DNA from: Amblyomma americanum
Taxonomy: Eukaryota; Arthropoda; Arachnida; Ixodida; Ixodidae
Reading direction: 5' to 3'
Assembly (NCBI RefSeq): GCF_052857255.1
Contig: NC_135506.1
Location: 75,597,056-75,661,055 of the forward strand
DNA: 64,000 bases
The position numbers and the translations under genes are program-made. Below the pieces are notes generated by a model. It was not told where the DNA came from. It saw nothing but the letters and a program-made list of their open reading frames with translations, and made no database searches. How positions within the stretch are numbered: position 1 is the first letter of the stretch; each line of letters begins with the position of its first letter. Positions 51,400-61,188 of this stretch are shown here, piece after piece.

Positions 51400-54204
51400 C
51401 TAGTATGGGACCCCAGTGGCGGTTGCCGCCGCCCGGGCGCGCCCGACTAAGGCTTGTTGGGCCTGTAAGTCGTGGCAGCCGAGCAGGGTCGCCTCCCAGT
51501 CCTCCCTGGTTGGGTTGGGGATGGGGGGAATAGCGGGGTTGGAGGGTGGGGCCCAAACCATGTGATAGGTGTCAGAGGACACTGCACTACAGTGTGGGCA
51601 GCTGCCACTAAAGGAAGGGTCAAAATGTTTTAGCGCTGCCGAGCACAGCAATGTATTGGTGAGAAGGCGGAGAAGGAGCCGCTCATCCGCCTTCTTCAGG
51701 CCTTTACATGGACTAGGGTAAAGGCGATGACAATTTTGATAATATGTTGTAATATCTTTGAATGTATAGACCGGATTAAAATCGGGTTCCTGATCGGATG
51801 GGGAGAAGAAAACAGCCCGGTGAGAGAGCGCGCGGGCGGCTGCGTCTGCTGCCTCGTTTCCTGCCAACCCCTGATGAGCAGGGGCCCATATGAGGTAACG
51901 GTGTGCGGGGTCCGTATCCAGTATGCAATTTTGGTATATTCGATAGGCTAGGAAGGGAGTGCAGCCTTGTTCGACGTTCCGACAGGCCCCTCGCGAGTCG
52001 GTGATTATGTATTTTGAATTGGAATGTGAGGCCGCGAGAGCAATCGCGACCTCTTCTGCTTGTGTTACACTGCGGGCTCTGAAAGTTATGCCGTTAACTG
52101 TGTTGCTGTTGTGAACTACCGCGGCCGTGTACCATCCCCCGTGGTGAGGGCCGGAGGCGTCCACGTAGTAGACACCTGTTTTGCTGCCATAATATCGGGC
52201 TAGCGCTTCCGCTCGTGCCAGGCGCCGACCATTATGGTCTTCGTGTGACATGTTTGCTGGAAGAGGCCGCACGTGGAGGGCACGTCTCCACAGTTCCGGG
52301 ATGCGAAACCTGTCTTCCATTGGAGGGGTGTGTTGGATATGGAGTCGAGCAAGAAGGCGGCGACCCGACTCCGTTAGCGACAGGCGCGTGTACTGGTTTG
52401 TAAGGTGCGCCTCCCGGAGCTCCCGGAAAGTGTTCACCACCCCAATAGCCATAAGCCGGCTGTTTGAAGTAGTGATGGGGAGGTCAAGGGCACGTTTAAC
52501 AATTTTGCGAAGGATGACCTCATGGGCGTCCTCCTCTTGTTTCCGTAGGTGGAGATAAAGAGTCGAATAGAGAATTCGACTAGTTACGAAGGCGTTTGCC
52601 AGCCGCAACGCATCCTTACTTCGTAACCCTCCGCGTTTGTTGGAAACCCGGCGGACCATGCGGCCCACCTGGTCCCCCACCTTACGGAGTTTGGCCAATG
52701 TAGTGTCTGGCCGCCTGTGTTTGTGGATGTAGAGTCCGAGTACCCGTATCTCATCACTTTCGCGTATGGGACCGCTCTCAAGAGAGAGAGATATTTTAGT
52801 TGTGCACTTCTGTGAGGGGCGGAGGTGCACAAATTCCGATTTTTGAGGGGAACATTGAAGACCGCAGCGGCGGGCGTAGCGGTCTACTATCGTCGCCGCT
52901 GTTTGCAGGCTGGTTTCAATGCCTCCTGTGCTGCCCTGTGTGGCCCACAGAGTGATGTCATCGGCGTACAGGGCGTGCTGCACGCCGGCGACACCACTCA
53001 GCTGGGCCGGCAGGTGCATCATGGCCAGATTAAAGAGCAGCGGGGAAAGTACCGCGCCTTGAGGGGTTCCCCGCGTGCCGAGTAGGTAAGGACCATGGTC
53101 TCTATCTTGAATTCGAATGTAGGATTGACGATCCATTAAAAATTGGCTTATGTATTGGAATGTGTTGAGGCCACAGTCGGTGTGACTTAGGTTAGTGAGT
53201 ATGATCTCATGTGTTACATTGTCAAATGCCCCTTTAAAATCCAGGGCGAGTACTACCCGGTCATTATGGGGGCATTCGAGGGGGTCAAGGACTTCCCGAT
53301 TGAGTTGCAGGAGGACATCCTGTGCGGATCTGTGTGGGCGGAATCCGAACATGGTGCTCGCAAAGACTTGTTTGTGTTCAAGATATGTAGATAACCGATC
53401 CCGCACCATCGTCTCCATTAGTTTGCCCACACATGAGGTGAGAGAGATGGGGCGGAGGTTATCTGTGTCAATTGGTTTGCCAGCTTTAGGAATAAAAGTC
53501 ACCAAAGCCGTTTTCCATTCGATTGGCAGGGGGGTGTCCCCGCGCCAAATCGCATTGACGTATTCCAGGAGGGACTGGTATGCCAAGTCGGGCAGGTTCG
53601 TCAAAAGCTTGACGGTGACCTTATCCCGTCCTGGCGCAGTGCCCTGTTTCATTTTGGCGAGAGCCGCCCGCAGATCATGGAGCTGGAAAGGTTGATCCAG
53701 CTCCGTGTTCTCTCTGCCTGCATAAGAGTACGCAGATCCACGGGGGTCTTGGGCTGTACACAGATACTGGTCCCGAAGTTTCTGTGCCAGTTGAGTCGTG
53801 TTGCCAGGAAAATGGTGCATGGCTCGCTGCAAATGTTTTTGTGTTTCGGTTCGTGTTTGGGTTGGGTCGAGTAGGGCTCGAAAGAGACGCCAAGTGTTTC
53901 GGCTGGACATTTGTCGCGCGGCCGTGTTGCATCTATCTACCCAGTTGGAGTCGGCGAGTTGGGCCGCGTACTCTGCCGCTTTCTGGGTAAGCTCGGCAAT
54001 TCGAGCTTTAAGCTTTCTGTTGTGTTTCTGGCGTCGCCAACGGCGGACGAGGCTGCGACGGGCTTCCCAGAGGTGTAGAAGGTGGTTATCCACGTCCGTG
54101 ACCGCCTCTGAGAGCTGGATGTGTGTTTCATGCGAGGAAAGGTGTGCCAGCAGCTGTTGGGACCATGCTGTGTAGCCTTGCGCGGAAATGGGTGTATTAT
54201 CAAG
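51400..54204 (-). CDS. LINE-A ORF2: RT, RNase H, C-terminal domain
   Basis: About 935 codons open after an in-frame TGA at 54205-54207; the methionine at 54093 is not a natural start. Linker (LLHLWEARRSLVRRWRRQK), RT (NLRPISLTSCVGKLMET, ALDFKGAFDNVTH, GTPQGAVLSPLLFNLAM, HALYADDITLWATQG), RNase H (VYYVDASG, AEEVAIALA, YIITDSRGAC, APAHQGLAGNEAADAAA) and a C-terminal CPHCSAVSSDTYHMVW motif. All catalytic residues that I looked for are in place. It is an I-superfamily LINE of unusually good preservation. Confidence 0.93.
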   Translation of the reverse strand, partial: LDNTPISAQGYTAWSQQLLAHLSSHETHIQLSEAVTDVDNHLLHLWEARRSLVRRWRRQKHNRKLKARIAELTQKAAEYAAQLADSNWVDRCNTAARQMSSRNTWRLFRALLDPTQTRTETQKHLQRAMHHFPGNTTQLAQKLRDQYLCTAQDPRGSAYSYAGRENTELDQPFQLHDLRAALAKMKQGTAPGRDKVTVKLLTNLPDLAYQSLLEYVNAIWRGDTPLPIEWKTALVTFIPKAGKPIDTDNLRPISLTSCVGKLMETMVRDRLSTYLEHKQVFASTMFGFRPHRSAQDVLLQLNREVLDPLECPHNDRVVLALDFKGAFDNVTHEIILTNLSHTDCGLNTFQYISQFLMDRQSYIRIQDRDHGPYLLGTRGTPQGAVLSPLLFNLAMMHLPAQLSGVAGVQHALYADDITLWATQGSTGGIETSLQTAATIVDRYARRCGLQCSPQKSEFVHLRPSQKCTTKISLSLESGPIRESDEIRVLGLYIHKHRRPDTTLAKLRKVGDQVGRMVRRVSNKRGGLRSKDALRLANAFVTSRILYSTLYLHLRKQEEDAHEVILRKIVKRALDLPITTSNSRLMAIGVVNTFRELREAHLTNQYTRLSLTESGRRLLARLHIQHTPPMEDRFRIPELWRRALHVRPLPANMSHEDHNGRRLARAEALARYYGSKTGVYYVDASGPHHGGWYTAAVVHNSNTVNGITFRARSVTQAEEVAIALAASHSNSKYIITDSRGACRNVEQGCTPFLAYRIYQNCILDTDPAHRYLIWAPAHQGLAGNEAADAAARALSHRAVFFSPSDQEPDFNPVYTFKDITTYYQNCHRLYPSPCKGLKKADERLLLRLLTNTLLCSAALKHFDPSFSGSCPHCSAVSSDTYHMVWAPPSNPAIPPIPNPTREDWEATLLGCHDLQAQQALVGRARAAATATGVPY

Positions 54205-54978
54205 TCAGTTAAAATTTTGCCTGAATTTCGTCCAATCTGGGATATGGGCTTGTGTTCTGGGACGCTTGAGGGGGCGTGTGCGTAGTGTAGTGTTAATGAT
54301 GCAGTGGTCGCTACCGAGGGTCTCCTCGGTGTTGAGCCAGTCTGCGTCTTGTATGTTGCGAGTGAAGGTTAAGTCCGGACACGTATCCCGTGTCACGGAA
54401 TTTCCTAGCCGGGTTGGGTGGACAGGGTCCGTGTGGAGGGCGAGGCCCAACGTGGACGCAAGCTCCGCCAGCTTACGCCCGCGTGACTCCTCCTTGCGAT
54501 ACCCCCATTGCTGACTGGGAGCGTTAAAGTCGCCCGCAATAAGCAGGGGATCGCGGCCCGCTACTCTTAGCGCGCGGCTAAAGAGGTCCGCAAAAGCCAC
54601 TCGCTTTAGTTTGGGAGAGCAGTACACGTTGAGTATATGCAACGGTGGGTCCGTGCGGCGGACTGGTAGGAGGGTCACCATTACATAAGAGTACTCTAGT
54701 GGGAGGTCGAGATCCACTAGATTTGCTGTGTAGTCTTTGTGGACAAGAAGACAAGACGCGGGATCCTGTTGGAACGTCGTGTAATTTGAAATTGTGGCGC
54801 CCAGGCCTGGCTCTTGGAGGGCAACCACGGCTGGTAAGGACTCGAAATTTTCAAGGTAGAGGCGGAAATTGGCCCGCTCAGTGCGGTCCTTAAAGCCTCT
54901 ACAGTTCCACTGTGTTATTGAAGTTGACATTGCCGAATTGTAGATGGCGGAATTCCTTTGATTAAGGTGTCTCGCCAT
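54205..54978 (-). CDS. LINE-A ORF2: endonuclease, ended by one TGA
   Basis: APE-like endonuclease that nicks target DNA. ITQWNCRGF, VVALQEPG, LLIAGDFNAPSQQWGY, TCPDLTF and LGSDHCII supply the expected Asn, Glu, Asp/Asn, Asp and His positions. The ATG at 54978 overlaps the end of ORF1 by 17 bp; a second ATG just before STSITQWN is possible. The frame ends at TGA 54207-54205, after which the same frame continues to the RT, so a single substitution separates this from a full ORF2. Confidence 0.9.
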   Translation of the reverse strand: MARHLNQRNSAIYNSAMSTSITQWNCRGFKDRTERANFRLYLENFESLPAVVALQEPGLGATISNYTTFQQDPASCLLVHKDYTANLVDLDLPLEYSYVMVTLLPVRRTDPPLHILNVYCSPKLKRVAFADLFSRALRVAGRDPLLIAGDFNAPSQQWGYRKEESRGRKLAELASTLGLALHTDPVHPTRLGNSVTRDTCPDLTFTRNIQDADWLNTEETLGSDHCIINTTLRTRPLKRPRTQAHIPDWTKFRQNFN

Positions 54979-55731
54979 GATTTAAAATTCTTGGGGGGGA
55001 GAAGGAGGGATTGGCTGCCTCAGAGCCAGCTACTTGCGCCATCAAGGGGGTGATGACGGAAGGAGCGGGGCAGTTGTCCTCATTGTCCGAATCAATAATC
55101 AGACGGGTGAATTTTGAAGCGCGGGATACGTCCCTAATGGGTCCCGTCCGACGGAGGAGGCGGGGGTTGTCCGAGATGTGTTTTGAGACCACCGCGGGGA
55201 CGGCAGATTTGACCTTTGTCAAGATCTGGTCCATGGCGGTCTCGATCATATGTCGCAATTTAGAGGTTAAGCGCTCCTCCATCGCAGAGATGGCTGTCAC
55301 GAGGGCAGGCGAGATCTCCGCGTCGCTCTCCATTGCGTCCGAGTTCTGCGGGCTCGGTGCGGCGGACGCCAATTTTGATTCTAAATTTTGAATTTTGTTG
55401 AGCAAAAGCTCATTCTGTGCCCGGAGCACGTCTATCTGTTTTTGTATTCCGCGTCGAGTGCGGAGACGGTTACGGGGAAGGGTGAGGGATGGGAGGAAGA
55501 GGAGGCGATCTCAGCCCAGCTGCTCACCTGTTTGTAGTGTTGAGGCGCTGATGCCCGGGCGTCGGCAGCGCCAATTGTCTTAAGAGCCGGGAAGTGGCCA
55601 GTGTCTCTGCCGCTGGGCGGTGGAGGCGCCGTCTTCTTCCCGGGCGCTGGTTTCACCGACGGTGAAGAAGGTGACGATGTCTTGTGGTCGGTGCCGTGAG
55701 CACCACGCGGCGTTCCGCCACCGGCACCTGG
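54962..55731 (-). pseudogene. LINE-A ORF1, C-terminal part
   Basis: Begins at the junction with LINE-B near 55731 with a Pro/Ser-rich stretch (KPAPGKKTAPPPPSGRD), then SSWAEIASSS, and a coiled-coil-like helix (RAQNELLLNKIQNLESKL). The zinc-knuckle half is missing. A one-base shift in the A run near 55436-55443 splits it into the end of the frame 55432-57018 and the frame 54962-55429. Confidence 0.8.
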
Positions 55732-58388
55732 TTGTAGAAGCTGGCGTATATGTTTGGGAAGGTCAGTTGTGGGTCCGCCTTGTCGTTCGTATGTTATGCC
55801 TAGTGTGGACAGAATGTGTCTGCCAGTTGGTGTGGCCGATAGTCGTTCGTACTGCGAGACGGTTACCGCTTCAATAATCTCGCTTAGGGTGTTATGAAGA
55901 CCGAGACCTAACACTTTCTCAGTCGCTATGTGCATGGGTAGCCCAACTGCCTGTTTGACGCATTTTCTGATTATGGCCTCCACTTTTTCTTTTTCAGCTG
56001 ACTTGAGATGTAGGTAAGGGCATACGTAAGCTATGCGGCTTATCGCAAAGGCTTGTACTAAACGGAGAGTATTGCTTTCCTTCAAGCCCGAGTGGCGGTT
56101 ACTAATGCGGCGAATGAGTCGCATAATTTGCTGCGAGGTTCCCTGAAGCTTCCGAATTACGTCACCATTGAAGCCGTGTTCTTGTAGAATTAGGCCCAAG
56201 ATTTTAATTTTGGGCACTCGAGGAATGGGGACTCCGCGACTACTGAGTTCGATGGCCGGTGGGGTTTGCGCAAGGGATCTGATGTTGCGGAATATGAGAA
56301 ATTCAGATTTGGCTGGAGAGCACCGCAGCCCCCTAGGGTCTACATAGTTCCCTACGATATCTATTGCATGCTGTAGTCTCTCCTTGATTTCGGCATCATT
56401 GCCCTCGGCGGTCCACAAGGTGATATCGTCAGCATAGAGGCTGTGGTGGAGTTGCGGAACCTGCGCTAATTGGTGTGGCAGTTTCAACATTGCAACGTTG
56501 AAGAGAAATGGTGATAGGACCGATCCCTGCGGGGTGCCCTTGTTGCCGAGGGGGAAGTCATGCGAGTGGAGACCTCCTACTTGAAAATGCTCCTTTCTAC
56601 CTGAGAGAAAGTCGCGGATATAGTTGAAGGTGCGGGCTCCCACCCCGAGTTCATGCAGGTTCTCCAAGATCGCATCATGTCTGACATTGTCAAAGGCCTT
56701 TTCCATGTCAAGTCCAAGAATTATTCTGGTGTCCCGCGTTTTTGCCTCAATAATCTGATGTTTGAGTTGAAGCATTACATCCTGCGTAGAAAGTTTTGGT
56801 CGAAATCCAATCATGGTTGGAGGGTACAGCTCGTTCTCCTCCATAAACCGGTTGAGGCGGGTATGAACTACGTGCTCCATGAGCTTACCTACACAAGACG
56901 TGAGCGAAATCGGCCTGAGGTTCTCAAGGCTGAGTGCCTTCCCTGGATTTGGGATGAGAATGATCTCTGCCGTTTTCCATATTTGTTGGATGGAGCCCTC
57001 CGACCAGCATTTCTGCATATACTCAGTAATTGTAGCGACACTTCATCCAGGTTGCGGAGGATCTTGTTCGATACTGCATCTGGGCCAGTGGCGGATTTGC
57101 AGTTTAGCCTGGCAATCTCTGCCCTAACCTCATCCACAGTAATGGGGGAGTCGAGCTGCGTGTTTTCCGGACCAGCATAATCTGGGAAGGCTTGGATAGG
57201 AGCATTGCCAATATATCTATCTTTAAGTTCAAGGAAAAGGTCCTCTGGTGGGCCTGCATACTCATGCACAAGCTTCTGCAGGTTCTGCCTCTGGGTGGTT
57301 CTGCTACCTGTAGGGTCAAGTAGATGACGGAGCAAGTGCCAAGTCCTAGAGACTCCCATATTGCGATCCATTTGGTTGCATATGTCATCCCAGTTTTGTT
57401 GAGTAAGTTTAGCTGCATGATCCTCGATCTCCTTGTTTAGCCTACCTATTCTTCTGCGCAGATTGCGGTTCCACCGCTGTCGTTTGAGTCGGTTCTCGAG
57501 TCCTCTCTTTGCCTCCCATAGGTGAAGAAGCCGGCTGTCCGCAATTTCCAGGTGGTCAGCCTGGTCTAACGTATGGGTGACGGCTTTGGCATCTTGACAA
57601 AGATCCTGTGCCCAGATATCTATGTCTAGTATTTCGGGGGTATCAGCTTCTCGAGCGGCTCTTTTAGCGCGGAACGTGTCCCAATCGACAAGGGTGGGGG
57701 CTCGAGCGCTACGACGTTTGGGGCCAGTTGAGGTCACTATTTCCAATATGTAGTGATCGCTGCCGAAATTTTGTTCAGTGTTTATCCATGTTGGAGTGCC
57801 CGAATTTTTAGCAAAAGTCAGATCGGGAGACGTATCCCTGGAAACACTGTTACCGCAGCGGGTGGGGACTAGTGGATCTGTAAGAAGAGTCAACCCACAC
57901 TGTTGTGCGGTGAGCCACAGTTTTCTACCTTTAATGTCCTCCTGTGCGTAACCCCAAGCCGAGTGTTGGGCATTAAAGTCTCCCGTGAAAATGACGGGGT
58001 GATTGCCTGCGAGCTTCAGGGTCGCCTGAAAAAGCGGGCCGAAGCTTGCTTTCCGTAACTTTGGGCTGCTATAGACATTGAGCACAAACAGACTGTGGTC
58101 GGGTTTCCTAGGCGGAATTAATTCGACTAGCACGTGTGTGACATTTGTGACTGGGGTATCGTGCCGTACTACCGTAATATTTCGTTTGACAAGAGTCGTG
58201 ACTCCAAGCGTTCCACCCCCCGATGAAAAGGATTGATACCCAGCTAGCTTGCTATTAGTTTGTGTCTCTTGTAGTGCGATTAAGTCCGGTCCGTCCCTAT
58301 TGTTGAGGAATTCTTGGAGTACAGCTCGTTTGCGGCTAAAGCCTCGGCAGTTCCACTGCCAGATGGTGTAATTGGGTTGTGGCGCCAT
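55732..58388 (-). pseudogene. LINE-B ORF2: endonuclease and RT, 3' end missing
   Basis: A second I-clade LINE. Endonuclease (IWQWNCRGFSR, LIALQETQ, VIFTGDFNAQHSAWGY, SRDTSPDLTF, FGSDHYIL), linker (LLHLWEAKRGLENRLKRQRW) and RT start lie in the frame 58388-56889. A one-base shift near 57025 moves to the frame 57018-55432 with NLRPISLTSCVGKLMEH, LGLDMEKAFDNVRHD, GTPQGSVLSPFLFNVAM and HSLYADDITLWTAEG. The frame runs to LPKHIRQLLQ, where RNase H should begin, and passes in frame into LINE-A ORF1. RNase H, the C-terminal domain and the 3' UTR are absent from the window. Confidence 0.9.
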
Positions 58389-58395
58389 GTTGTTG

Positions 58396-60054
58396 CTAGT
58401 CGGATACCGCTTCAGAAGAAGCGGGTTTGCGAATTTTGTGAGGAATGAGCCTGCTCTCTGCTTCCTGCTGCCAGCTGCCTAAGTTAATTAATTCCTGCCG
58501 GTGTCTGCATAATTCTTTCATGATGGAAGTCATTGTAATCTGCACTTGAATGAGGGTGCTGTTAGTCTGCGTTTGCGCTTCTTCAATTTTGTGAATGGTG
58601 TCGGCTAGTGTTTGGCCTTCGGACAGGGAATCGCCTGCTTTTCGCTTAGGCGGGGGTGCCCGCGTTGATTCAGCATGCATGTCCGCTGCGGCGGAGGTTG
58701 AGGGGGTAGGGTTATTGGCGCCATCGGTCGTAGGCGGTGACCCAGCCTGCATTTGTTGCTGTTTTAGAGCGGCATTTTCTTTCTTTAGGTCCTCGACCTC
58801 ACGAAGTAATTTCCCTACCAGCACTTTCAGGTCTGCTAGCTCAGAGGGGTTGGAGTTAGATTTCTGGGAGGCTTTATCTGCCCAGCCTACCTTTTGCGTG
58901 CCGACGGCGTCATGGTTCAAACCGGGGTTCCGTGGCTGGTGTGAAGGAGTCCTGGATTTGGAGGCCGACCGGCCTCTCGGTTCCAGTCGTGGAAAGGAGC
59001 TGGATCGATTTGTTCGTCCCCTGCTTTTGGAGCGGCTGCGTCGCTCTTTAGACCGCGGCGACTCTTGGCTATGCTGGGTCAGATGTTGGCGTTCCTGTTC
59101 CCAGCGGCGTTTGCTGACAATGTATGGAGTGCGGTAGATTTCGCGGCATTTGTTGCTGCCCAGTTCATGGCCCTTACCGCACAAGGCACACTCAGGCTCG
59201 CAGCTATGTGTCTCAGGAGGATTGGCCACGCCGCATCCGCGGCAGCGAGCGTTTTTCGGGTCCGGGCAAACGTCTCTGCGATGTCCGAGTTGTCCGCACA
59301 AAGAACACACTTCGTATTTTTTTTTGTAGAGGCAGCAGCGAATCATGCCACCACCGAAGCTGATCCAACGGGGAACTCGCTCACCGTTGAAGAGAATGAG
59401 GACCGTCTGCGACTGCGCACCCATGCGCCGGACTCCACATATTGGAGGATTCCTTGGATGCTGAAGGTTCGCAAGGATGTCAGCGTCCGATAGATGTTTC
59501 GGAACGCCTTGGATCACTCCTTTACCACTGCCATCCGGCGTGGCGACATACGAGGTGATGGCGATCTTGTTCGCGCCGTAGATGAGCTCCTTGATGTTTA
59601 AGTAGCGTTCCACTCGTACCGCGGAATGGGTGGCCACCAGTATGGTGTGTTGCTTGAAGTTGAGTAGCATGCAGTCTTCAGATGATTCTGCCAAGGTGAG
59701 GCCCGCGGCGTCCCGGATGAGTTGAAAGATGCCGAGTTGGCCACAGCTCTCGAGTATACGGAGGCCGGCCGATGGCCGGAATATCACATTCGTTAGGCCC
59801 TTGGGTAGGCGAGGTAGGTTCGACGCCACCGATTGTCGAGCAAGTCGTCGGCCAAGCTTTCTCGCAGAGGAGTCGGCAGAGTGCCGCATGCTGCCCTGTC
59901 CCTGGGCGCGATGGGTTCCATTGTGTGCCGCGGGGTTATTCCTTTGGCGTTCGTGACCGGAGCGTTTCGATTCACCGACGGTGAACCAACCATATTGGTG
60001 CGAAACTTCTTCGGGGCTAATGTCAGTCCCCTCCACGGTGACTTCCATGTCCAA
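58396..60054 (-). CDS. LINE-B ORF1: Gag-like protein with three zinc knuckles
   Basis: An intact 552-residue ORF1 (nucleic-acid-binding partner of ORF2). Three knuckles in series: C250-C253-H258-C263 (CSLCGQLGHRRDVC), C271-C274-H283-C285, and C289-C292-H296-C303. Before them is a folded region that may be RRM-like (residues 85-240). After them is a long Arg/Ser-rich stretch (RSKERRSRSKSRGR, about 345-400) and a coiled coil (LVGKLLREVEDLKKENAALK, about 425-450). The stop lies just before the ORF2 start (gap about 7 bp). This layout is usual for I-group LINE ORF1. Confidence 0.92.
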   Translation of the reverse strand: MDMEVTVEGTDISPEEVSHQYGWFTVGESKRSGHERQRNNPAAHNGTHRAQGQGSMRHSADSSARKLGRRLARQSVASNLPRLPKGLTNVIFRPSAGLRILESCGQLGIFQLIRDAAGLTLAESSEDCMLLNFKQHTILVATHSAVRVERYLNIKELIYGANKIAITSYVATPDGSGKGVIQGVPKHLSDADILANLQHPRNPPICGVRRMGAQSQTVLILFNGERVPRWISFGGGMIRCCLYKKKYEVCSLCGQLGHRRDVCPDPKNARCRGCGVANPPETHSCEPECALCGKGHELGSNKCREIYRTPYIVSKRRWEQERQHLTQHSQESPRSKERRSRSKSRGRTNRSSSFPRLEPRGRSASKSRTPSHQPRNPGLNHDAVGTQKVGWADKASQKSNSNPSELADLKVLVGKLLREVEDLKKENAALKQQQMQAGSPPTTDGANNPTPSTSAAADMHAESTRAPPPKRKAGDSLSEGQTLADTIHKIEEAQTQTNSTLIQVQITMTSIMKELCRHRQELINLGSWQQEAESRLIPHKIRKPASSEAVSD

Positions 60055-60344
60055 TGTTGGAGGAAGACCCCACTCAGATAATGCGGCACAGCCCCGTCAG
60101 AGCGGGGTCGCTAGGCCTGGCGTAGGCCTAGCGGGCCGTGCGTACCGGCGAGAGCCAAAACGCAGAAAAGTCCGCAGAAACAGGCAAAAAGGGACTTGCC
60201 GATGCGTCCGACGGCGTTATCCGAGCTTCGAAGACGAAATCCAGGCAAGAGCGGTGTTGACCGTCGCTGAATGCAGCGGTGGGCATGGGTGAAGCGAGGA
60301 GCGTTCGCGCGAGCGTCCGATCCACGCCACGTCCGAGCCGGTTC
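60055..60344 (-). other. LINE-B 5' UTR
   Basis: About 290 bp of GC-rich leader between the SINE and the ORF1 start. A full-length 5' end is likely but not proven. Contains the short palindrome-rich stretch GTAGGCCTAGCGGGCC (60123-60138). Confidence 0.6.
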
Positions 60345-60684
60345 CAAGGCCCCCGTGTGCTGTGCGATGTCAGTGGACGTTAAAGATCCCCAGGTGGTCG
60401 AAATTATTCCGCAGCCCTCCGCTGCGGCACCTCTTCTTCCTTTCTTCTTTCACTCCCTCCTTTATCCCTTCCCTTACGGCGTGGTTCAGGTGTCCAACGA
60501 TATATGAGACAAATACTGCGCCATTTCCTTTCCCCCAAACCAATTATTGTTATTATTATTATTATGTTGTATGGGAAAGGAAATGGCGCGGTATCTGTCT
60601 CACAACTCGGCCAACACCTGAACCGCGTTGTTAGGGAAGGGATAAAGGAGAGAGTGAAAAAAGGAAAGGAAGAAAATCGCAGTG

Positions 60685-60826
60685 GTTTAGCTCGGCTATG
60701 CCAGGATATATGTAGCGAAAGCAAGTGTGAAACTCCCCGCTTGGCCTTGTTCACATATTCCACAACGTATGAAGCACAGGTGTAAACATCCAGTAAGATC
60801 TGTAGTTCCATGTTTAATTTGAGCAC
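60685..60826 (-). pseudogene. Helitron-like protein scrap (copy B)
   Basis: Reads LNMELQILLDVYTCASYVVE and YVNKAKRGVSHLL. Same junction and frame offset to the ORF as in copy A, with a handful of substitutions. Confidence 0.6.
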
Positions 60827-60831
60827 TGAGG

Positions 60832-61188
60832 CTATCCAAGGATTGAAGGGGTCGCGTCACTCTTACGCCTATTCTCTAGGCTAACGGCACGTTGTTCTTC
60901 GGCTTCTTGAGACCACCGCTGAAGTCTCTTGGTCGCATTCCATCGTTCATCACGGGCCGTCTTCAGTGAAGCAGGACTCAGGTCTCTCCTCCGGCTGCTG
61001 TCGCTGCTGCTAGCGGTCGAGATACCGGACGTTAAACGGGCCTGTCTCGCGGCGGCATATTCACGGCGGCGTTTAGCCAGTCGTTCGGCGCGCTGTTCGT
61101 CTGTTTCCTGGGCGATTCGTTTCCTCTTCATCTCGTTCCGCTGCCGATTCCAGGCCTCCTCCAGCTTATTTGAATTGTCGCCCTCCAT
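60832..61188 (-). CDS. 118-aa STPR-like repeat protein (copy B)
   Basis: Same length and almost the same sequence as the protein at 47606-47962. The two differences seen are Val to Ala (in LSPVSL) and Arg to Trp (in LQRRSQ). Flanking non-coding parts of the element differ more (for example scattered changes in the GC-rich leader), which hints at constraint on the frame but is not proof. The protein would be a small DNA-binding-like polypeptide of unknown role. Confidence 0.7.
   Translation of the reverse strand: MEGDNSNKLEEAWNRQRNEMKRKRIAQETDEQRAERLAKRRREYAAARQARLTSGISTASSSDSSRRRDLSPASLKTARDERWNATKRLQRWSQEAEEQRAVSLENRRKSDATPSILG

Larger units (their letters stand above)
51236..60565 (+). repeat. 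SINE-A split by a 9-kb LINE chimera, 12-bp target duplication
   Basis: The SINE head is at 51236-51304 (ends at GAACCCGAC) and the body and tail at 60345-60565 (starts AAGGCCCCCGTG, ends (ATT)n). GTTGTATGGGAA stands at 51224-51235 and 60566-60577 as a perfect duplication. The empty site is at 38136-38147 (GTTGTTTGCGAA). About 34 bp of SINE between head and body are missing, evidently lost when the LINE went in. Confidence 0.9.

Noticed and set aside
54205..54207. TGA as a recoded or read-through codon in LINE-A
   Set aside because: No stop-readthrough context or SECIS-like element seen; a plain mutation is the simpler view.
51400..60054. A single, complete three-ORF LINE
   Set aside because: RT and endonuclease each occur twice, and the wording of the two RTs differs throughout, so two elements are present.
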